A DNA stretch of 64,000 nt from SAR202 cluster bacterium bin22 (GTDB taxonomy: Bacteria > Chloroflexota > Dehalococcoidia > Lucifugimonadales > UBA3495): the NCBI GenBank assembly GCA_002238505.1, contig MPMM01000002.1:248001-312000 (forward strand), given 5' to 3'. The notes beneath the pieces were generated by a model, which made no database searches, was not told the origin of the DNA, and saw only the letters and a list, made by a program, of their open reading frames with translations. Below, piece by piece: positions 7,704-15,870 of this stretch (positions within the stretch are counted from its first letter, which is position 1; the number at the start of each line of letters is the position of its first letter). Position numbers and translations under genes: made by a program.

Positions 7704-8774
7704 GAGGGAATCTTTGCATTCCACAAACATCTTGCGGGCTGCCAGGTGCGGGCACTGATCCAGGTCGGCAGCGTCCTGCACTACGCCCATGGAGAAGCCC
7801 AGCTCGATAAGCTTCTGGGCAATTTCCAGCTTGGGGACTTGCCGGGACCATTCCTCAATGGCCGGAACAATGTGGTTGAAATAGAACTCGCCGGTAATGC
7901 CCTGCCCCAGGAATCGGGGGTCTTCAATCAGTTCTTCCCGTCCAATAAGCCGCCAGAGACCCTCCCATTTGCCGCCGCCGCCACCTGAGCCAGCCAGGAC
8001 CGCGTAGCCATCGGAGGCCTTCAGTGCCAGCTGGGCGGTGATCATGTTTTCCCGGGCGCGGGTCGTTACCTGACCGGTGGCCTGGTAGAAGGGCATGATG
8101 CTGGTGGTGTGGGCCACCATGCAGTCGTACATCGCCATGTCCAGGTGCTGGCCTCGTCCCGTCTTGCGGCGGGTTTCCAGCGCCATCATTATGCCCAGGG
8201 CTGTCCAGACGCCGGGAACCGAGTCACCGATGTTGTCGCCAACCATTTGAGGAGGACCGTCGGGTGCGCCGGTAATTTCCATCCAGCCCCCCATGCCCTG
8301 GACACAGGGGTTGTTGGCCGGCCAGTCGGAGTAGGGGCCCCGCAGGCCGTCGCTGTCACCGAAGCCCGTTATGCTGGCGTAGATCAGTCGGGGATTCAAC
8401 TGGCGCAGGTGCTCGTATCCCAGGTCAAGGCGGCGCAGGGCACCGGGGCCCCAGTTGTCCAGCAGGACGTCGGACTCAGTGACCAGGGTTTCGAATATTT
8501 CCTTGCCCCGGGCATTGCGCAGGTCCAGGGTTATGCTCTTCTTGTTGCGGTTGATGGCCAGGAAGCGGGCGCTGACTTTCTGGCCGTCCGCGCTCTCAAC
8601 GAAGGGTTCGTTGAGGCGGGCCCTTTCCCCCACACGGGTGCGTTCAATCTTGATTACCTCAGCGCCCATGTCGGCCAGGATCATGGCGCAGAAGGGACCG
8701 GCGACGATGTGGGTAGCGTCCAGGACTCGAAGCCCCTCCAGCGGACGGGGATTGTCTTCGGTGTTATTGGTCAT
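7629..8774 (-). CDS. Family III (CaiB/BaiF) CoA-transferase, C-terminus frameshifted
   Basis: 381 residues to the premature stop. Enzymes of this family move CoA between carboxylic acids through an aspartyl-CoA intermediate. Visible signatures are LEGLRVLDATHIVAGPFCA, ADMGAEVIKIE, NRNKKSITLDLR, ESDVLLDNWGPGALRRLDLGYE and IGDSVPG, which carries the expected catalytic Asp. The last residues (PAEVPPAALPAP) are an aberrant tail caused by the duplication at 7614-7703. The normal ending continues in another frame down to 7483, so about 45 conserved residues are lost. ATG 8774 has GGAG nine bases upstream; ATG 8780 is an alternative. The product may still fold. Confidence 0.8.
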   Translation of the reverse strand: MTNNTEDNPRPLEGLRVLDATHIVAGPFCAMILADMGAEVIKIERTRVGERARLNEPFVESADGQKVSARFLAINRNKKSITLDLRNARGKEIFETLVTESDVLLDNWGPGALRRLDLGYEHLRQLNPRLIYASITGFGDSDGLRGPYSDWPANNPCVQGMGGWMEITGAPDGPPQMVGDNIGDSVPGVWTALGIMMALETRRKTGRGQHLDMAMYDCMVAHTTSIMPFYQATGQVTTRARENMITAQLALKASDGYAVLAGSGGGGGKWEGLWRLIGREELIEDPRFLGQGITGEFYFNHIVPAIEEWSRQVPKLEIAQKLIELGFSMGVVQDAADLDQCPHLAARKMFVECKDSLGGPFPTRNNPNPPAEVPPAALPAP

Positions 8775-9084
8775 GCTCATTTTCTCCGAGGTTATTTTAT
8801 GCTGTGGCTTGGCGGTAATATAATCCCCCGGCCTTGGCGGTGACAATGAGCCAGGGTCGCCTGGCTAAACTGCTTCAGCCCGAAGCACCCCCAAATGCTT
8901 TTTCGCTATGACAGTTCATCGGCCTCGCTGACATACTTCTTCGGAGATCTCCTGGAGCGGAGAAATTCTTCAAGGGCTTCTTGCGTCTCACCTCTGGGAG
9001 GTTGCGGGATGTGGCATACTGTGCGGCATCGCTATATGGCGCTAACCATTGCGCAGGCCAAGACTAACCGGAAGGAGTTGAGGA
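8775..9084. other. Divergent spacer without a recognised gene
   Basis: About 310 bases separate a minus-strand CoA-transferase from a plus-strand amidohydrolase and must hold both promoters. I see no convincing -35/-10 pair, hairpin or small gene. Confidence 0.4.
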
Positions 9085-9939
9085 ATGACTACTTCGAATA
9101 TGCAAACCATTGATTGCCAGGTTCACTGCTACGAGCGAAACCAGCCGGAGCGTCCCTGGGTGGGTTTCCTGCAGGGACCGGACGAGGTTACCGGAGATGA
9201 TATGGTGGCGGCCATGGATGCCGTGGGTGTGGACGGGGCAATTCTGATATCGCCCTTTTCCATGTACCGGTACGATGCCAGCTATGCGCTGGAGGTATAT
9301 GCCAAACATCCCACCCGGTTTGGCCTGGTGCGGCCGTTTGACCCCCATTCCGACTCCATAGCCGAAGAAATGGCGGAGTGGACGGGCAATGCCGGGGTGG
9401 TAGGCGCCCGGATCATGCTGACTGCGGAACCCTTTGAGGCCGACCATCCTGGGCTGAATCAAATACTGGATGCCGGGGCGGCTGCGGGGGTTCCGGTTAA
9501 CGTGATGTGTTCTACGAGGTTAGGCCTCTTCGGGGAATTGGCCCGGCGGCACCCGAACACCCAAATGGTGATTGACCACCTGGGCATACCCCAGCCGCCG
9601 GAACCGCCGGCGCCGGCGGAACCCTGGGCCGCCCTGCCCGAGGTGTTGTCACTGGCTGCTTTGGACAACGTGGTTATCAAGATTTCCGGAGCAGGCACCC
9701 TTGCCCACGAGCCATTCCCCTATTCCGATATCTGGGAGCCTTTGCGGCAGATTTTTGATGCCTACGGGCTGGACCGGTGCCTCTGGGGTACGGACTGGAC
9801 GCGGGCTACCAAGCTGCTTAATTACGAGCAGGGGGTGGAGGCGTTCCGGGTTACGGACCAGTTGTCTGATGCCGAGCGGGAGGTCCTGATGGGCGGAACC
9901 CTGAAGCGGGTTTACAAGTGGTCTCCTGGACAGGGTTAG
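9085..9939 (+). CDS. Amidohydrolase-2 family protein
   Basis: 284 residues with the TIM-barrel pattern of the amidohydrolase-2 (ACMSD/LigW) group. DCQVHCYER stands at the usual HxH position but keeps only one clear His. VNVMCS and VIDHLGIPQP (barrel His) follow, and then LWGTDWTRA with the metal-ligand Asp near the end. Related enzymes are decarboxylases or lactone hydrolases. The first metal-binding His is replaced (D-x-Q-x-H), as in the lactonase-like subgroup, which often needs no metal. AAGGAG sits seven bases before the ATG and a strong terminator follows, so it is probably monocistronic. The substrate is unknown. Confidence 0.85.
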   Translation: MTTSNMQTIDCQVHCYERNQPERPWVGFLQGPDEVTGDDMVAAMDAVGVDGAILISPFSMYRYDASYALEVYAKHPTRFGLVRPFDPHSDSIAEEMAEWTGNAGVVGARIMLTAEPFEADHPGLNQILDAGAAAGVPVNVMCSTRLGLFGELARRHPNTQMVIDHLGIPQPPEPPAPAEPWAALPEVLSLAALDNVVIKISGAGTLAHEPFPYSDIWEPLRQIFDAYGLDRCLWGTDWTRATKLLNYEQGVEAFRVTDQLSDAEREVLMGGTLKRVYKWSPGQG

Positions 9940-9962
9940 GAAACGTTTGGCGAAGAACTGAA

Positions 9963-9997
9963 GAGCCCCGGAAGCGCTGACTTCCGGGGCTCATTTC
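9963..9997 (+). terminator. Terminator after the amidohydrolase
   Basis: A perfect 12-bp stem, GAGCCCCGGAAG (9963-9974) and CTTCCGGGGCTC (9981-9992), with a 6-base loop, is followed by ATTTCT. Confidence 0.75.
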
Positions 9998-10147
9998 TCA
10001 GGAATCGGCGACGATGATGCCAGCTATCCTCTCAGGCTGTTGCTGATGCGTTGTGAAACGGTGTGGCGCTAAAGGCTATTCTGGGCCATGGAAGTCCATG
10101 TCCAGCCAGCGGTCCGAGACGGGAGAGGGATGCCGGGAAGCTGGGGG

Positions 10148-10936
10148 CTAATTCTGGGTCTGTCCGCCGTCCACCGATATAGTGGCGCCGGTGAGGTACC
10201 CGGACTTTTCGGAAGCCAAAAAGGCCACCATTTCCCCGATCTCCTCGGGCTTGCCAAAGCGCTTCATAGGTACGCGCTTGGCGGTCTTCTTCGCCAGTTC
10301 GTCGAGGTCCACTTCCTCGTGCACTGCGTGGTACTCCAGGTATTCCTTGAGTTCCCGGGTGTCCAGAGCGCCGGTCAGAAGGCTGTTGACCGTAATGTTG
10401 AAAGGCGCCAGTTCCTGGGCCAGGGTCTTGAAGTAGCCGATCAGGTATAGCTGCCGCGCCGTGGCCTGTATTCCGCCCTCCACTACCTGCTGGCTGGATG
10501 CCAGGTCGAGGTTGATGATGCGGCCCCAGTGTTCCTGTTTCATGTAGGGAATGACTTCCCTGGTCAGGCGGACCGCGCTGAGGAGGTGACGTTCCACCTC
10601 TTCAGTCATTTCGCTGTCTTCGATATCGGCGAGGGCACCTCGGATGGGCTGACGGGTTCGGACCACCAGGATGTCAACCTGGCCGAAGCGGTTTACGGTG
10701 TCGCGCACCACCCGTCGAATGTCCCTGGGTTCGGAAAGGTCGGCAGGCATAGCGAGGACGTTATGCTGGGTGCCGATGCGGGCCACTTCGATTTCCGCCA
10801 GTCGCAACCCCTCTTCATTTCGCGCGCACAGGGAGACCCTGGCGCCTTCGCTGGCTAAGGCCATAGCGACATGTTTGCCAACTTCCAGCCCCGCGCCGCC
10901 AACAATTGCCACCCGTTCAGCTAACCCAAGGTCCAT
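10148..10936 (-). CDS. SDR-fold protein with degenerate active site
   Basis: 262 residues with a full short-chain dehydrogenase framework: an N-terminal Rossmann beta-alpha-beta, ADLSEPRDI, NITVNSLLTGAL and GYLTGATISVDGG. Key motifs are altered. The TGxxxGIG cofactor loop reads VGGAGLEVG, NNAG is replaced by VVRTRQP, and the YxxxK catalytic pair is missing from the QATARQLYLIGYFKTLA helix. This matches an SDR subgroup known to lack the catalytic tetrad. It may bind a nucleotide or an acyl ligand without being a standard oxidoreductase. ATG 10936 is the first start; the ribosome site is weak. Confidence 0.8.
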   Translation of the reverse strand: MDLGLAERVAIVGGAGLEVGKHVAMALASEGARVSLCARNEEGLRLAEIEVARIGTQHNVLAMPADLSEPRDIRRVVRDTVNRFGQVDILVVRTRQPIRGALADIEDSEMTEEVERHLLSAVRLTREVIPYMKQEHWGRIINLDLASSQQVVEGGIQATARQLYLIGYFKTLAQELAPFNITVNSLLTGALDTRELKEYLEYHAVHEEVDLDELAKKTAKRVPMKRFGKPEEIGEMVAFLASEKSGYLTGATISVDGGQTQN

Positions 10937-11106
10937 ATTTAAGGAAACTCCGCCTGCCGGTTAATATGCTGTTTACATAACGTGGGTATGCCGGCAACTT
11001 CACCTGTATTCTATTGAGCCTTAATTACAACAGTATTACGGCAGGGAAGATTCATGAGATTTCAGTGAAATTGCTGGAGTTGAGATGGTGACGCAGGGGA
11101 AGCCGG

Positions 11107-11688
11107 TTAATGTGGGGTTTCCTGGACCTGGAGGTGACGGAAACAGTTGGTGGTGTGGTCGTTGACAAGGCCGGCCGCTTGCATGAAGGCGTAGCAGATT
11201 GTGGGGCCGACAAACTTGAAACCTCTGCGGCGCAGTTCACGGCTCATATTCTCAGATTCCTGCGAGGTGGAAGGGGTGTCGTCGGCTGCAGTCCTGCAGG
11301 AGGTGTTGGGCTTGCCATCGGTAAAAGACCAGATGAAGTCGGAGAAGCTACCCTCTTCAGTTTGCACCTTTAGAAAGGCGCGGGCATTGCCTATTGCGGC
11401 GTGGATTTTCTGGCGGTTGCGGACTATTTCGGGGTTGTCCATAAGCCTGACGACGTCGTCATCATTGAAGGCGGCTACCCGGTGAGGGTCGAAATTGGCA
11501 AAGGCCCGGCGGTATCCTTCCCTCTTGCGCAGGATGGTCTGCCAGCTAAGGCCGGCCTGGGCTCCTTCCAGGATCAGGAACTCGAACAACTGCAAGTCGT
11601 CTCGCAATGGCGTACCCCACTCGCGGTCGTGGTACTCAATCATCAAGGGGTCTTCGCCGGCCCAATTGCAGCGTTGTAGTTGGGTCAT
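11107..11688 (-). CDS. tag: DNA-3-methyladenine glycosylase I
   Basis: 193 residues. It removes 3-methyladenine from alkylated DNA in base-excision repair. Tag features visible are RCNWAGEDPLMIEYHDREWG at the N-terminus (zinc Cys and His), FEFLILEGAQAGLSWQTIL (helix-hairpin-helix and the catalytic-pocket Glu), RNRQKIHAAIGNARAF, GFKFVGPTICYAFMQAAGLVNDH and the C-terminal CFRH. ATG 11688 is preferred over TTG 11706 because Tag proteins begin just before the RCxW motif. Confidence 0.93.
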   Translation of the reverse strand: MTQLQRCNWAGEDPLMIEYHDREWGTPLRDDLQLFEFLILEGAQAGLSWQTILRKREGYRRAFANFDPHRVAAFNDDDVVRLMDNPEIVRNRQKIHAAIGNARAFLKVQTEEGSFSDFIWSFTDGKPNTSCRTAADDTPSTSQESENMSRELRRRGFKFVGPTICYAFMQAAGLVNDHTTNCFRHLQVQETPH

Positions 11689-11714
11689 GATGGCAATTGC
11701 TGTCAATCCAATAT

Positions 11715-11745
11715 GGCGGACCTGACCACGCTGGGCAGGTCCGCC
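11715..11745 (-). terminator. Hairpin downstream of the second CoA-transferase
   Basis: A perfect 10-bp stem GGCGGACCTG/CAGGTCCGCC with an 11-base loop lies between the end of the CoA-transferase and the start of tag. No T-run follows, so termination is likely but not certain. Confidence 0.5.
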
Positions 11746-11782
11746 TCTCTGTGCTGGAAAATTGGGGACGAGGGGTCCAGGC

Positions 11783-12970
11783 TTAAATCACAGCCTTCTC
11801 GGACAGGTCCTGGATTTCGGCCTCGGAGTAGCCCAGGCCCTGCAGGATGGCCTGATTGTGTTCTCCAAGCAGGGGCGGATGCTGGTCGAGGCCGCCCGGG
11901 GTGCGGGAGAACTTGATGGGCAGGCCCGTCTGCTTGATGGACTCCAGGGTGGGATGGGGAATTTCCAGGAACATGTCCCGGTGCAGCACCTGGGGGTCCG
12001 AGAATACGTCGGCCAGGTCGTTTATGGGACCGGCGGGCACGCTGTTGGCCTGGAGGTCAACGACCCAATCGTCGGCGTCCCTGGTCAGGAAGTATTCCTG
12101 CAGCAAAGGAGCCAGGGTTGTCCGGTTTTCCACACGAACACCGTTGGTAGCATAGTCGGGGTGGTCCTTAAGGTCCTCGCGCTTGACGGCCTGGCAGAAG
12201 CGGTCCCACAGGCGCTCGGAGCCCACGGCCACGTTGAAGTACTTGCCGTCTTTGGCCATGAAGGCCTGGTAGGGCACAAGGGTGGGATGGGCCTTGCCCA
12301 GGCGCTGGGGCGGTCGGCCGTAGGCAAAATAGTAGCCGGCCTGGTAAGTAAGCCAGGCAACCTGGGCGTCCAGCATGGAAATGTCGATGTACTGGCCCTC
12401 GCCGTCCTGTTCTCGGCGGTAGAGGGCGGACATCACGGCGAAGGCGGCCCACATTCCGGCGCCGATGTCGGTGACGGCCACGCCGATCTTCTCGGGTTCA
12501 CCCTCCGGTTCTCCGGTGATGCTCATCAGGCCGCTGATGCCCTGCATGATCTGGTCATATGCGGGCCTGCTTTGGTATGGGCCGTTCTGGCCGAAGCCGG
12601 AAATGGAACAGTAGATAATGTTGGGATTGGCCCGCTTGACGGTGTCATAATCCAGGCCGAAGCGGCCCATGACGCCGGGGGTGAAGTTTTCGACCACCAC
12701 GTCGGAGTCCTCGACCAGTTTCAGGAAAATCTCCCGGGCCTTTTCTTCCTTGAAATTAAGGGTAAGGCTTCGCTTGTTGCGGTTGATGGACAGGAAGTAA
12801 GCGCTTTCTTCGCCGATGAAGGGCGGACCCCAGTGGCGGGTGTCGTCCCCGGTGCCTGGAATCTCAATCTTGATGACGTCGGCACCGTAGTCTCCCAGCA
12901 TCAACGTGCAGAAAGGCCCGGCCAAAGCCCGGGTCAAGTCCAGCACGCGTATCCCTTCAAGCGCCTTCAT
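11783..12970 (-). CDS. Family III (CaiB/BaiF) CoA-transferase
   Basis: 395 residues, intact. Signatures are LEGIRVLDLTRALAGPFCT at residue 4, GDYGADVIKIE, NRNKRSLTLNFK, VVVENFTPGVMGRFGLDYD and VTDIGAGMWAAF with the expected catalytic Asp168. A normal C-terminus with PPLLGEHNQAIL follows. It transfers CoA between acyl-CoA and a free acid; the acids cannot be told from sequence. An AGGAGG ribosome site lies ten bases before the ATG. A hairpin follows the gene. Confidence 0.92.
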   Translation of the reverse strand: MKALEGIRVLDLTRALAGPFCTLMLGDYGADVIKIEIPGTGDDTRHWGPPFIGEESAYFLSINRNKRSLTLNFKEEKAREIFLKLVEDSDVVVENFTPGVMGRFGLDYDTVKRANPNIIYCSISGFGQNGPYQSRPAYDQIMQGISGLMSITGEPEGEPEKIGVAVTDIGAGMWAAFAVMSALYRREQDGEGQYIDISMLDAQVAWLTYQAGYYFAYGRPPQRLGKAHPTLVPYQAFMAKDGKYFNVAVGSERLWDRFCQAVKREDLKDHPDYATNGVRVENRTTLAPLLQEYFLTRDADDWVVDLQANSVPAGPINDLADVFSDPQVLHRDMFLEIPHPTLESIKQTGLPIKFSRTPGGLDQHPPLLGEHNQAILQGLGYSEAEIQDLSEKAVI

Positions 12971-13517
12971 TCCCTTTATACCTCCTGATTTACGGCCCTT
13001 TGGGCCAGTTTGCCCATATTAACACAACGGCCCGGCGGACGTAATCGCGGGACTGCGATTGGGGTTGAGGTTGGGGCCAGGGCAGCCACCCGGAAAAATA
13101 AAAAATCCTCGTTATTTGTACCCATTTGCGCCCATTTTGTATCTGAGCAAGTGCTCATGCCGGTCAGCAGTGGAGCAGGGTTGACACTATTCACCGCCAC
13201 CAATTTGAAGCTATGCGCGGAGATGCTGGGCCAAAATGGTTAATTCTGGCGGGACCGTCAAGGCATCGTTTACTCACTCCTGTAACTCTCTACTCAACTG
13301 TAACGGGCCAGACTCCTGTAACTGCCCACCCTCATAGTGGGCGATGGTTACGCAGTCGGGACAGGGGAGAATGTCAGTAATTTGGATGGCAAGAAGGGGG
13401 TATGCAGGGCGACGGCGTTTCGGGGAAGTTGTCGTTGAGTATGGATTGAAAAGTCCAAGCACCTTGCCGCAAGATGAGTTTCGGGCCTGCAACCGGACAG
13501 TCAAGAAGGATTCCAGG

Positions 13518-13540
13518 CCCTTCGGCTGGGCTCAGGGCGA
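13518..13540. repeat. Dispersed intergenic repeat (CCCTTCGGCTGGGCTCAGG type)
   Basis: The core TTCGGCTGGGCTCAGG recurs in variant form near 18196 as TTCGGCAGGCTCAGG. Similar short elements are commonly scattered between genes in this phylum and are often mistranslated in small ORFs as PFGWAQG. Confidence 0.5.
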
Positions 13541-13618
13541 CATGATTTATGGCTGTCGGGGGTCTTCCACCTATATTCAGAATACAAAACGCGATGGCTC
13601 TGGGCCTGGATGTATTTC

Positions 13619-13647
13619 TTGATATTGACCACTGCCACTGCTAGACT
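13619..13647 (+). promoter_or_regulatory. Promoter of the flavin-protein gene
   Basis: TTGATA (13619-13624), 17 bases, then TAGACT (13642-13647). The predicted transcription start is near 13654, 41 bases before the ATG. Confidence 0.5.
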
Positions 13648-13694
13648 GGCAAAAATCGCTGCTGTTCATTGTGGCGGAAGAGGGAGGAGTCTGA

Positions 13695-14282
13695 ATGACC
13701 ACCACCAGCCAGCCCCAAACCACCTATCCAATTACCGACGAGAATCGCTTCACCGCCATTTTCGGAGCGCCGGACCCCAACGGCCGGGCCAAGACCAAGG
13801 TCGTTAACCACATGTCCGAGTTTGTGCAGGAGTTTATCCGCCAGTCACCCTTTGTGGTTATGGCTACCTCTGACGCCGAGGGCAATTGCGATGCCTCGCC
13901 CAAGGGCGGAATGCCCGGGTTCGTCAAGATTCTGGACGACCGTCACCTGGTATTGCCGGACGTCGCCGGGAACCGGTTGTTCCAGTCCTACCTGAACATG
14001 GACGTGAACCCCCACGTAGGGCTGATCTTCTTGATCCCCGGGGTTAACGACACAGTCAGGGTTAACGGCACGGTCAGCATCGTTAACCAGGAAGAGTTGA
14101 ACCGCAAGGACGTGGAAGTATCGCTGTACGAACCTGACGAGCGGGGCTACCACCTGCAGGGAATCATTATCGAGGTGGACGAGGCCTACGGGCACTGCCC
14201 CCGTGCCCTGCATTTCTCGAAGTTCTGGGACACCGATACCATCGAAAAGCACAAGTCGGAGCGTCCGGTACCTGTCCGGTAA
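13695..14282 (+). CDS. PPOX-fold FMN-binding protein, MSMEG_1061 type
   Basis: 195 residues. It belongs to the pyridoxamine-phosphate-oxidase split-barrel flavin proteins. FVVMATSDAEGNCDASPKGG is the characteristic FMN-phosphate loop, followed by LVLPDVAGNRLFQSYLNMD and PHVGLIFLIPG with DTVRVNGT. The C-terminus GHCPRALHFSKFWD is typical of the subgroup. Such proteins reduce small organic substrates with FMN or F420; the substrate here is unknown. GGGAGGAG lies six bases before the ATG. It has its own promoter and terminator, so it is probably a single-gene unit. Confidence 0.88.
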   Translation: MTTTSQPQTTYPITDENRFTAIFGAPDPNGRAKTKVVNHMSEFVQEFIRQSPFVVMATSDAEGNCDASPKGGMPGFVKILDDRHLVLPDVAGNRLFQSYLNMDVNPHVGLIFLIPGVNDTVRVNGTVSIVNQEELNRKDVEVSLYEPDERGYHLQGIIIEVDEAYGHCPRALHFSKFWDTDTIEKHKSERPVPVR

Positions 14283-14302
14283 GGGCTTCGCATAATCGCG
14301 GC

Positions 14303-14347
14303 GCAAAAGCAAAGGGACGGGTTCCAGCCCGCCCCTTTTTCTTTTGC
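14303..14347 (+). terminator. Terminator after the flavin-protein gene
   Basis: An inner stem AAAGGGaCGGG/CCCGcCCCTTT (14311-14321 and 14328-14338) has one mismatch. It is extended by an outer GCAAAAG/CTTTTGC stem (14303-14309, 14341-14347) and carries a T-run. Confidence 0.65.
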
Positions 14348-14415
14348 TGTTCCATGCCGGAGGCGCCCCTTCCGTGCCTGCTCTCGTCAAGGAGGGAGGT
14401 AACCCGCGGCAGTTT

Positions 14416-15117
14416 CTAGTCCATCACATCCTTGTAGCCGGTGTTATTGGGGTCAAAGTCCTGGGGGAAGCGGGTGGTTTCGTCGTACTTGGCCTTGTTG
14501 AGGTCTGACCGGTGCAGGCTGGCCTTGGCAAAGTTGGCGCCCCGCATATCGGCCATTATCCAGAGGGAGTCGCGTATTTTTGCCAGGGTGAAGTCTGCCC
14601 CGTCCATGGTGGCCCGGCTGAGGTCGGCGCCGTTCATGTTGGCGCCCTGGAAGCCGGTGCCGGAGAGGTTGGCGCTGCGCAGGTCGGCTTCGATCATAGT
14701 GGCCTGGCTGAGATCGGCGCCGGTAAGGTCGGCGTTCATAAAGCAGGTGCGCATAAGATGCGAGGCATGCAGAACTGTGCCCTGGAGGTTGGACTGCTTG
14801 ACGTCGGCCCAGAACAGGTTGGCGTTGTTGAGGTTGGCGCCCGAAAGATTGGAACCGGTCAGACCGACTCGGCCCAGGTCCGCGCCGTCCAGGTTGGCGC
14901 CGGAGAGATTAGCCCCGGGCATGCTGGCGCGAGTCAGCTTGCAGTTGCTGAGGTTGGCGCCCTCCAGGTTAACGTTGCGCATTTTGACGCCGGAAAAATC
15001 GACCCCGGAAAGGTCTGCTCCCGAGAGGTCAAGGATGGTGTCAGGGTTGTCGGACAACCATTGGTTGAGGGACCGGCGACCCTGGCGGGCCACCTCAAGA
15101 TGTTCCGAATTAGCCAA
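14416..15117 (-). CDS. Pentapeptide-repeat protein
   Basis: 233 residues. From about residue 28 to 215 it consists of A(D/N)LxX pentapeptides (LSGADLSGVDFSG, GANLSGANLDGADL and so on), which fold as a right-handed four-sided beta-helix. Start is TTG 15117 with GGAGAG eight bases upstream. Some relatives mimic DNA and protect gyrase, but the repeats alone do not show that here. No signal peptide is seen, so it is cytoplasmic. It stands downstream of the selenoprotein gene beyond a terminator. Confidence 0.88.
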   Translation of the reverse strand: MANSEHLEVARQGRRSLNQWLSDNPDTILDLSGADLSGVDFSGVKMRNVNLEGANLSNCKLTRASMPGANLSGANLDGADLGRVGLTGSNLSGANLNNANLFWADVKQSNLQGTVLHASHLMRTCFMNADLTGADLSQATMIEADLRSANLSGTGFQGANMNGADLSRATMDGADFTLAKIRDSLWIMADMRGANFAKASLHRSDLNKAKYDETTRFPQDFDPNNTGYKDVMD

Positions 15118-15205
15118 AATTAACTCTCCAAATCAGGTGGTAACTCTCAGGGGACTGCTGGCGACCCGGAAAAGCTACGAAAAGTAGCCAATTGCGGCGC
15201 AAACA

Positions 15206-15239
15206 GAAACAGCCCTGACTTGCGGTTCCGGGCTGTTTC
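15206..15239 (-). terminator. Terminator of the SelW-like gene
   Basis: A perfect 10-bp stem GAAACAGCCC (15206-15215)/GGGCTGTTTC (15230-15239) with a 14-base loop follows the SelW-like stop. T-rich sequence follows on the minus strand. Confidence 0.65.
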
Positions 15240-15288
15240 TTCCAGCACAAGGCGTACCGGGCCCACGCGGGCCCTGGAAGGCTGGGGA

Positions 15289-15588
15289 TCAGGCGTTAGC
15301 TACCGCTTCGTCCACCTGGAAAATCTTCTCGTCGATGTCCATCTTTAGTTCGTTGGCGCGGCTGAGGTTGGGGTAAACGCCATCCTCGTCCATGCGGTCG
15401 AAGATTTTGTCGCCGTCCAGGTAAACTTCCAGCCTGCCCTTGTCGGAAGGGGTCAGCTTGATGGCGATATCGCCGGGGTTCTGGTACTTGAGAAACTCTG
15501 TCGCCAGCCACATGGCAACTGCGTGGTAGCCTCAAGGTACGCAGTAAACAATATCTACTTCAACCTTACCGAATTCTGCTCCTGGCAT
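15289..15588 (-). CDS. SelW-like (Rdx family) selenoprotein, in-frame TGA read as selenocysteine
   Basis: 99 residues if the TGA at 15532-15534 is read as selenocysteine (codon 19). The frame begins MPGAEFGKVEVDIVYCVP, then U, then GYHAVAMWLATEFL, and runs on without a stop to NA at the end. The C-x-x-U-G-Y motif right after a beta-strand is the redox centre of the SelW/SelT/SelH (Rdx) thioredoxin-like family. The later LEVYLDGDKIFDR and VYPNLS blocks are the rest of that fold. A GGGGAGG ribosome site lies four bases before this ATG. Conventional calling keeps only the part after the TGA (15289-15513) and loses the active site. A role in thiol redox control is inferred from the family. Confidence 0.85.
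15503..15531 (-). promoter_or_regulatory. Candidate bacterial SECIS hairpin after the UGA codon
   Basis: Directly 3' of the UGA, CCAC (15523-15526) can pair with GTGG (15508-15511) around an 11-base loop containing GTT. A flanking GC/GC pair lies across a small internal loop. Position and a loop carrying GU fit bacterial SECIS elements, which lie inside the coding sequence just downstream of UGA. The stem is modest and was folded by eye. Confidence 0.45.
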
Positions 15589-15870
15589 GGTCCTCCCCTT
15601 CTAGAAAGGATTGGGTCTCCTTCGGAATACGCCCGAATACAGCGGCTAGTTTAGCGCAACCGGGGTACGAGTTCAACCTGACGAGGCAGGGAGCCATGGG
15701 TAGAAATCGGGGAGGCAACAGGGGCTGCGCCTGGGGAACCCTGGAAGGCGGCGGCAATCCCTTAATCCCTTGCCTCGGAATGCGATTTACTTTCCGAGGG
15801 GTGTGGGCAGGCATTATGATAGGCGGGCTTCAGAGTTGAGGCCGCTAAACTTCTTCAAGGATTGCCAGGC

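Larger units (their letters stand above)
12971..13694. other. Intergenic region with short direct repeats and a dispersed repeat
   Basis: No convincing gene. The block ACTCCTGTAACT occurs at 13276-13287 and 13312-13323, with a related ACTCAACTGTAAC at 13292-13304 between them. A dispersed repeat lies at 13518-13540 and a promoter at 13619-13647. The small open frames here show no plausible composition. Confidence 0.5.

Noticed and set aside
11762-12988. 408-residue plus-strand ORF
   Set aside because: Mirror of the CoA-transferase on the minus strand; long only because of high GC third positions.
13344-13622. 92-residue plus-strand ORF with PFGWAQGD
   Set aside because: It translates a dispersed intergenic repeat and has no ribosome site.
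14441-15187. 248-residue plus-strand ORF with regular repeats
   Set aside because: The regularity is the antisense of the pentapeptide repeats.
15289-15513. 74-residue reading of the SelW-like gene starting at an internal ATG
   Set aside because: It lacks the redox motif and a ribosome site; the longer frame through the TGA has both.
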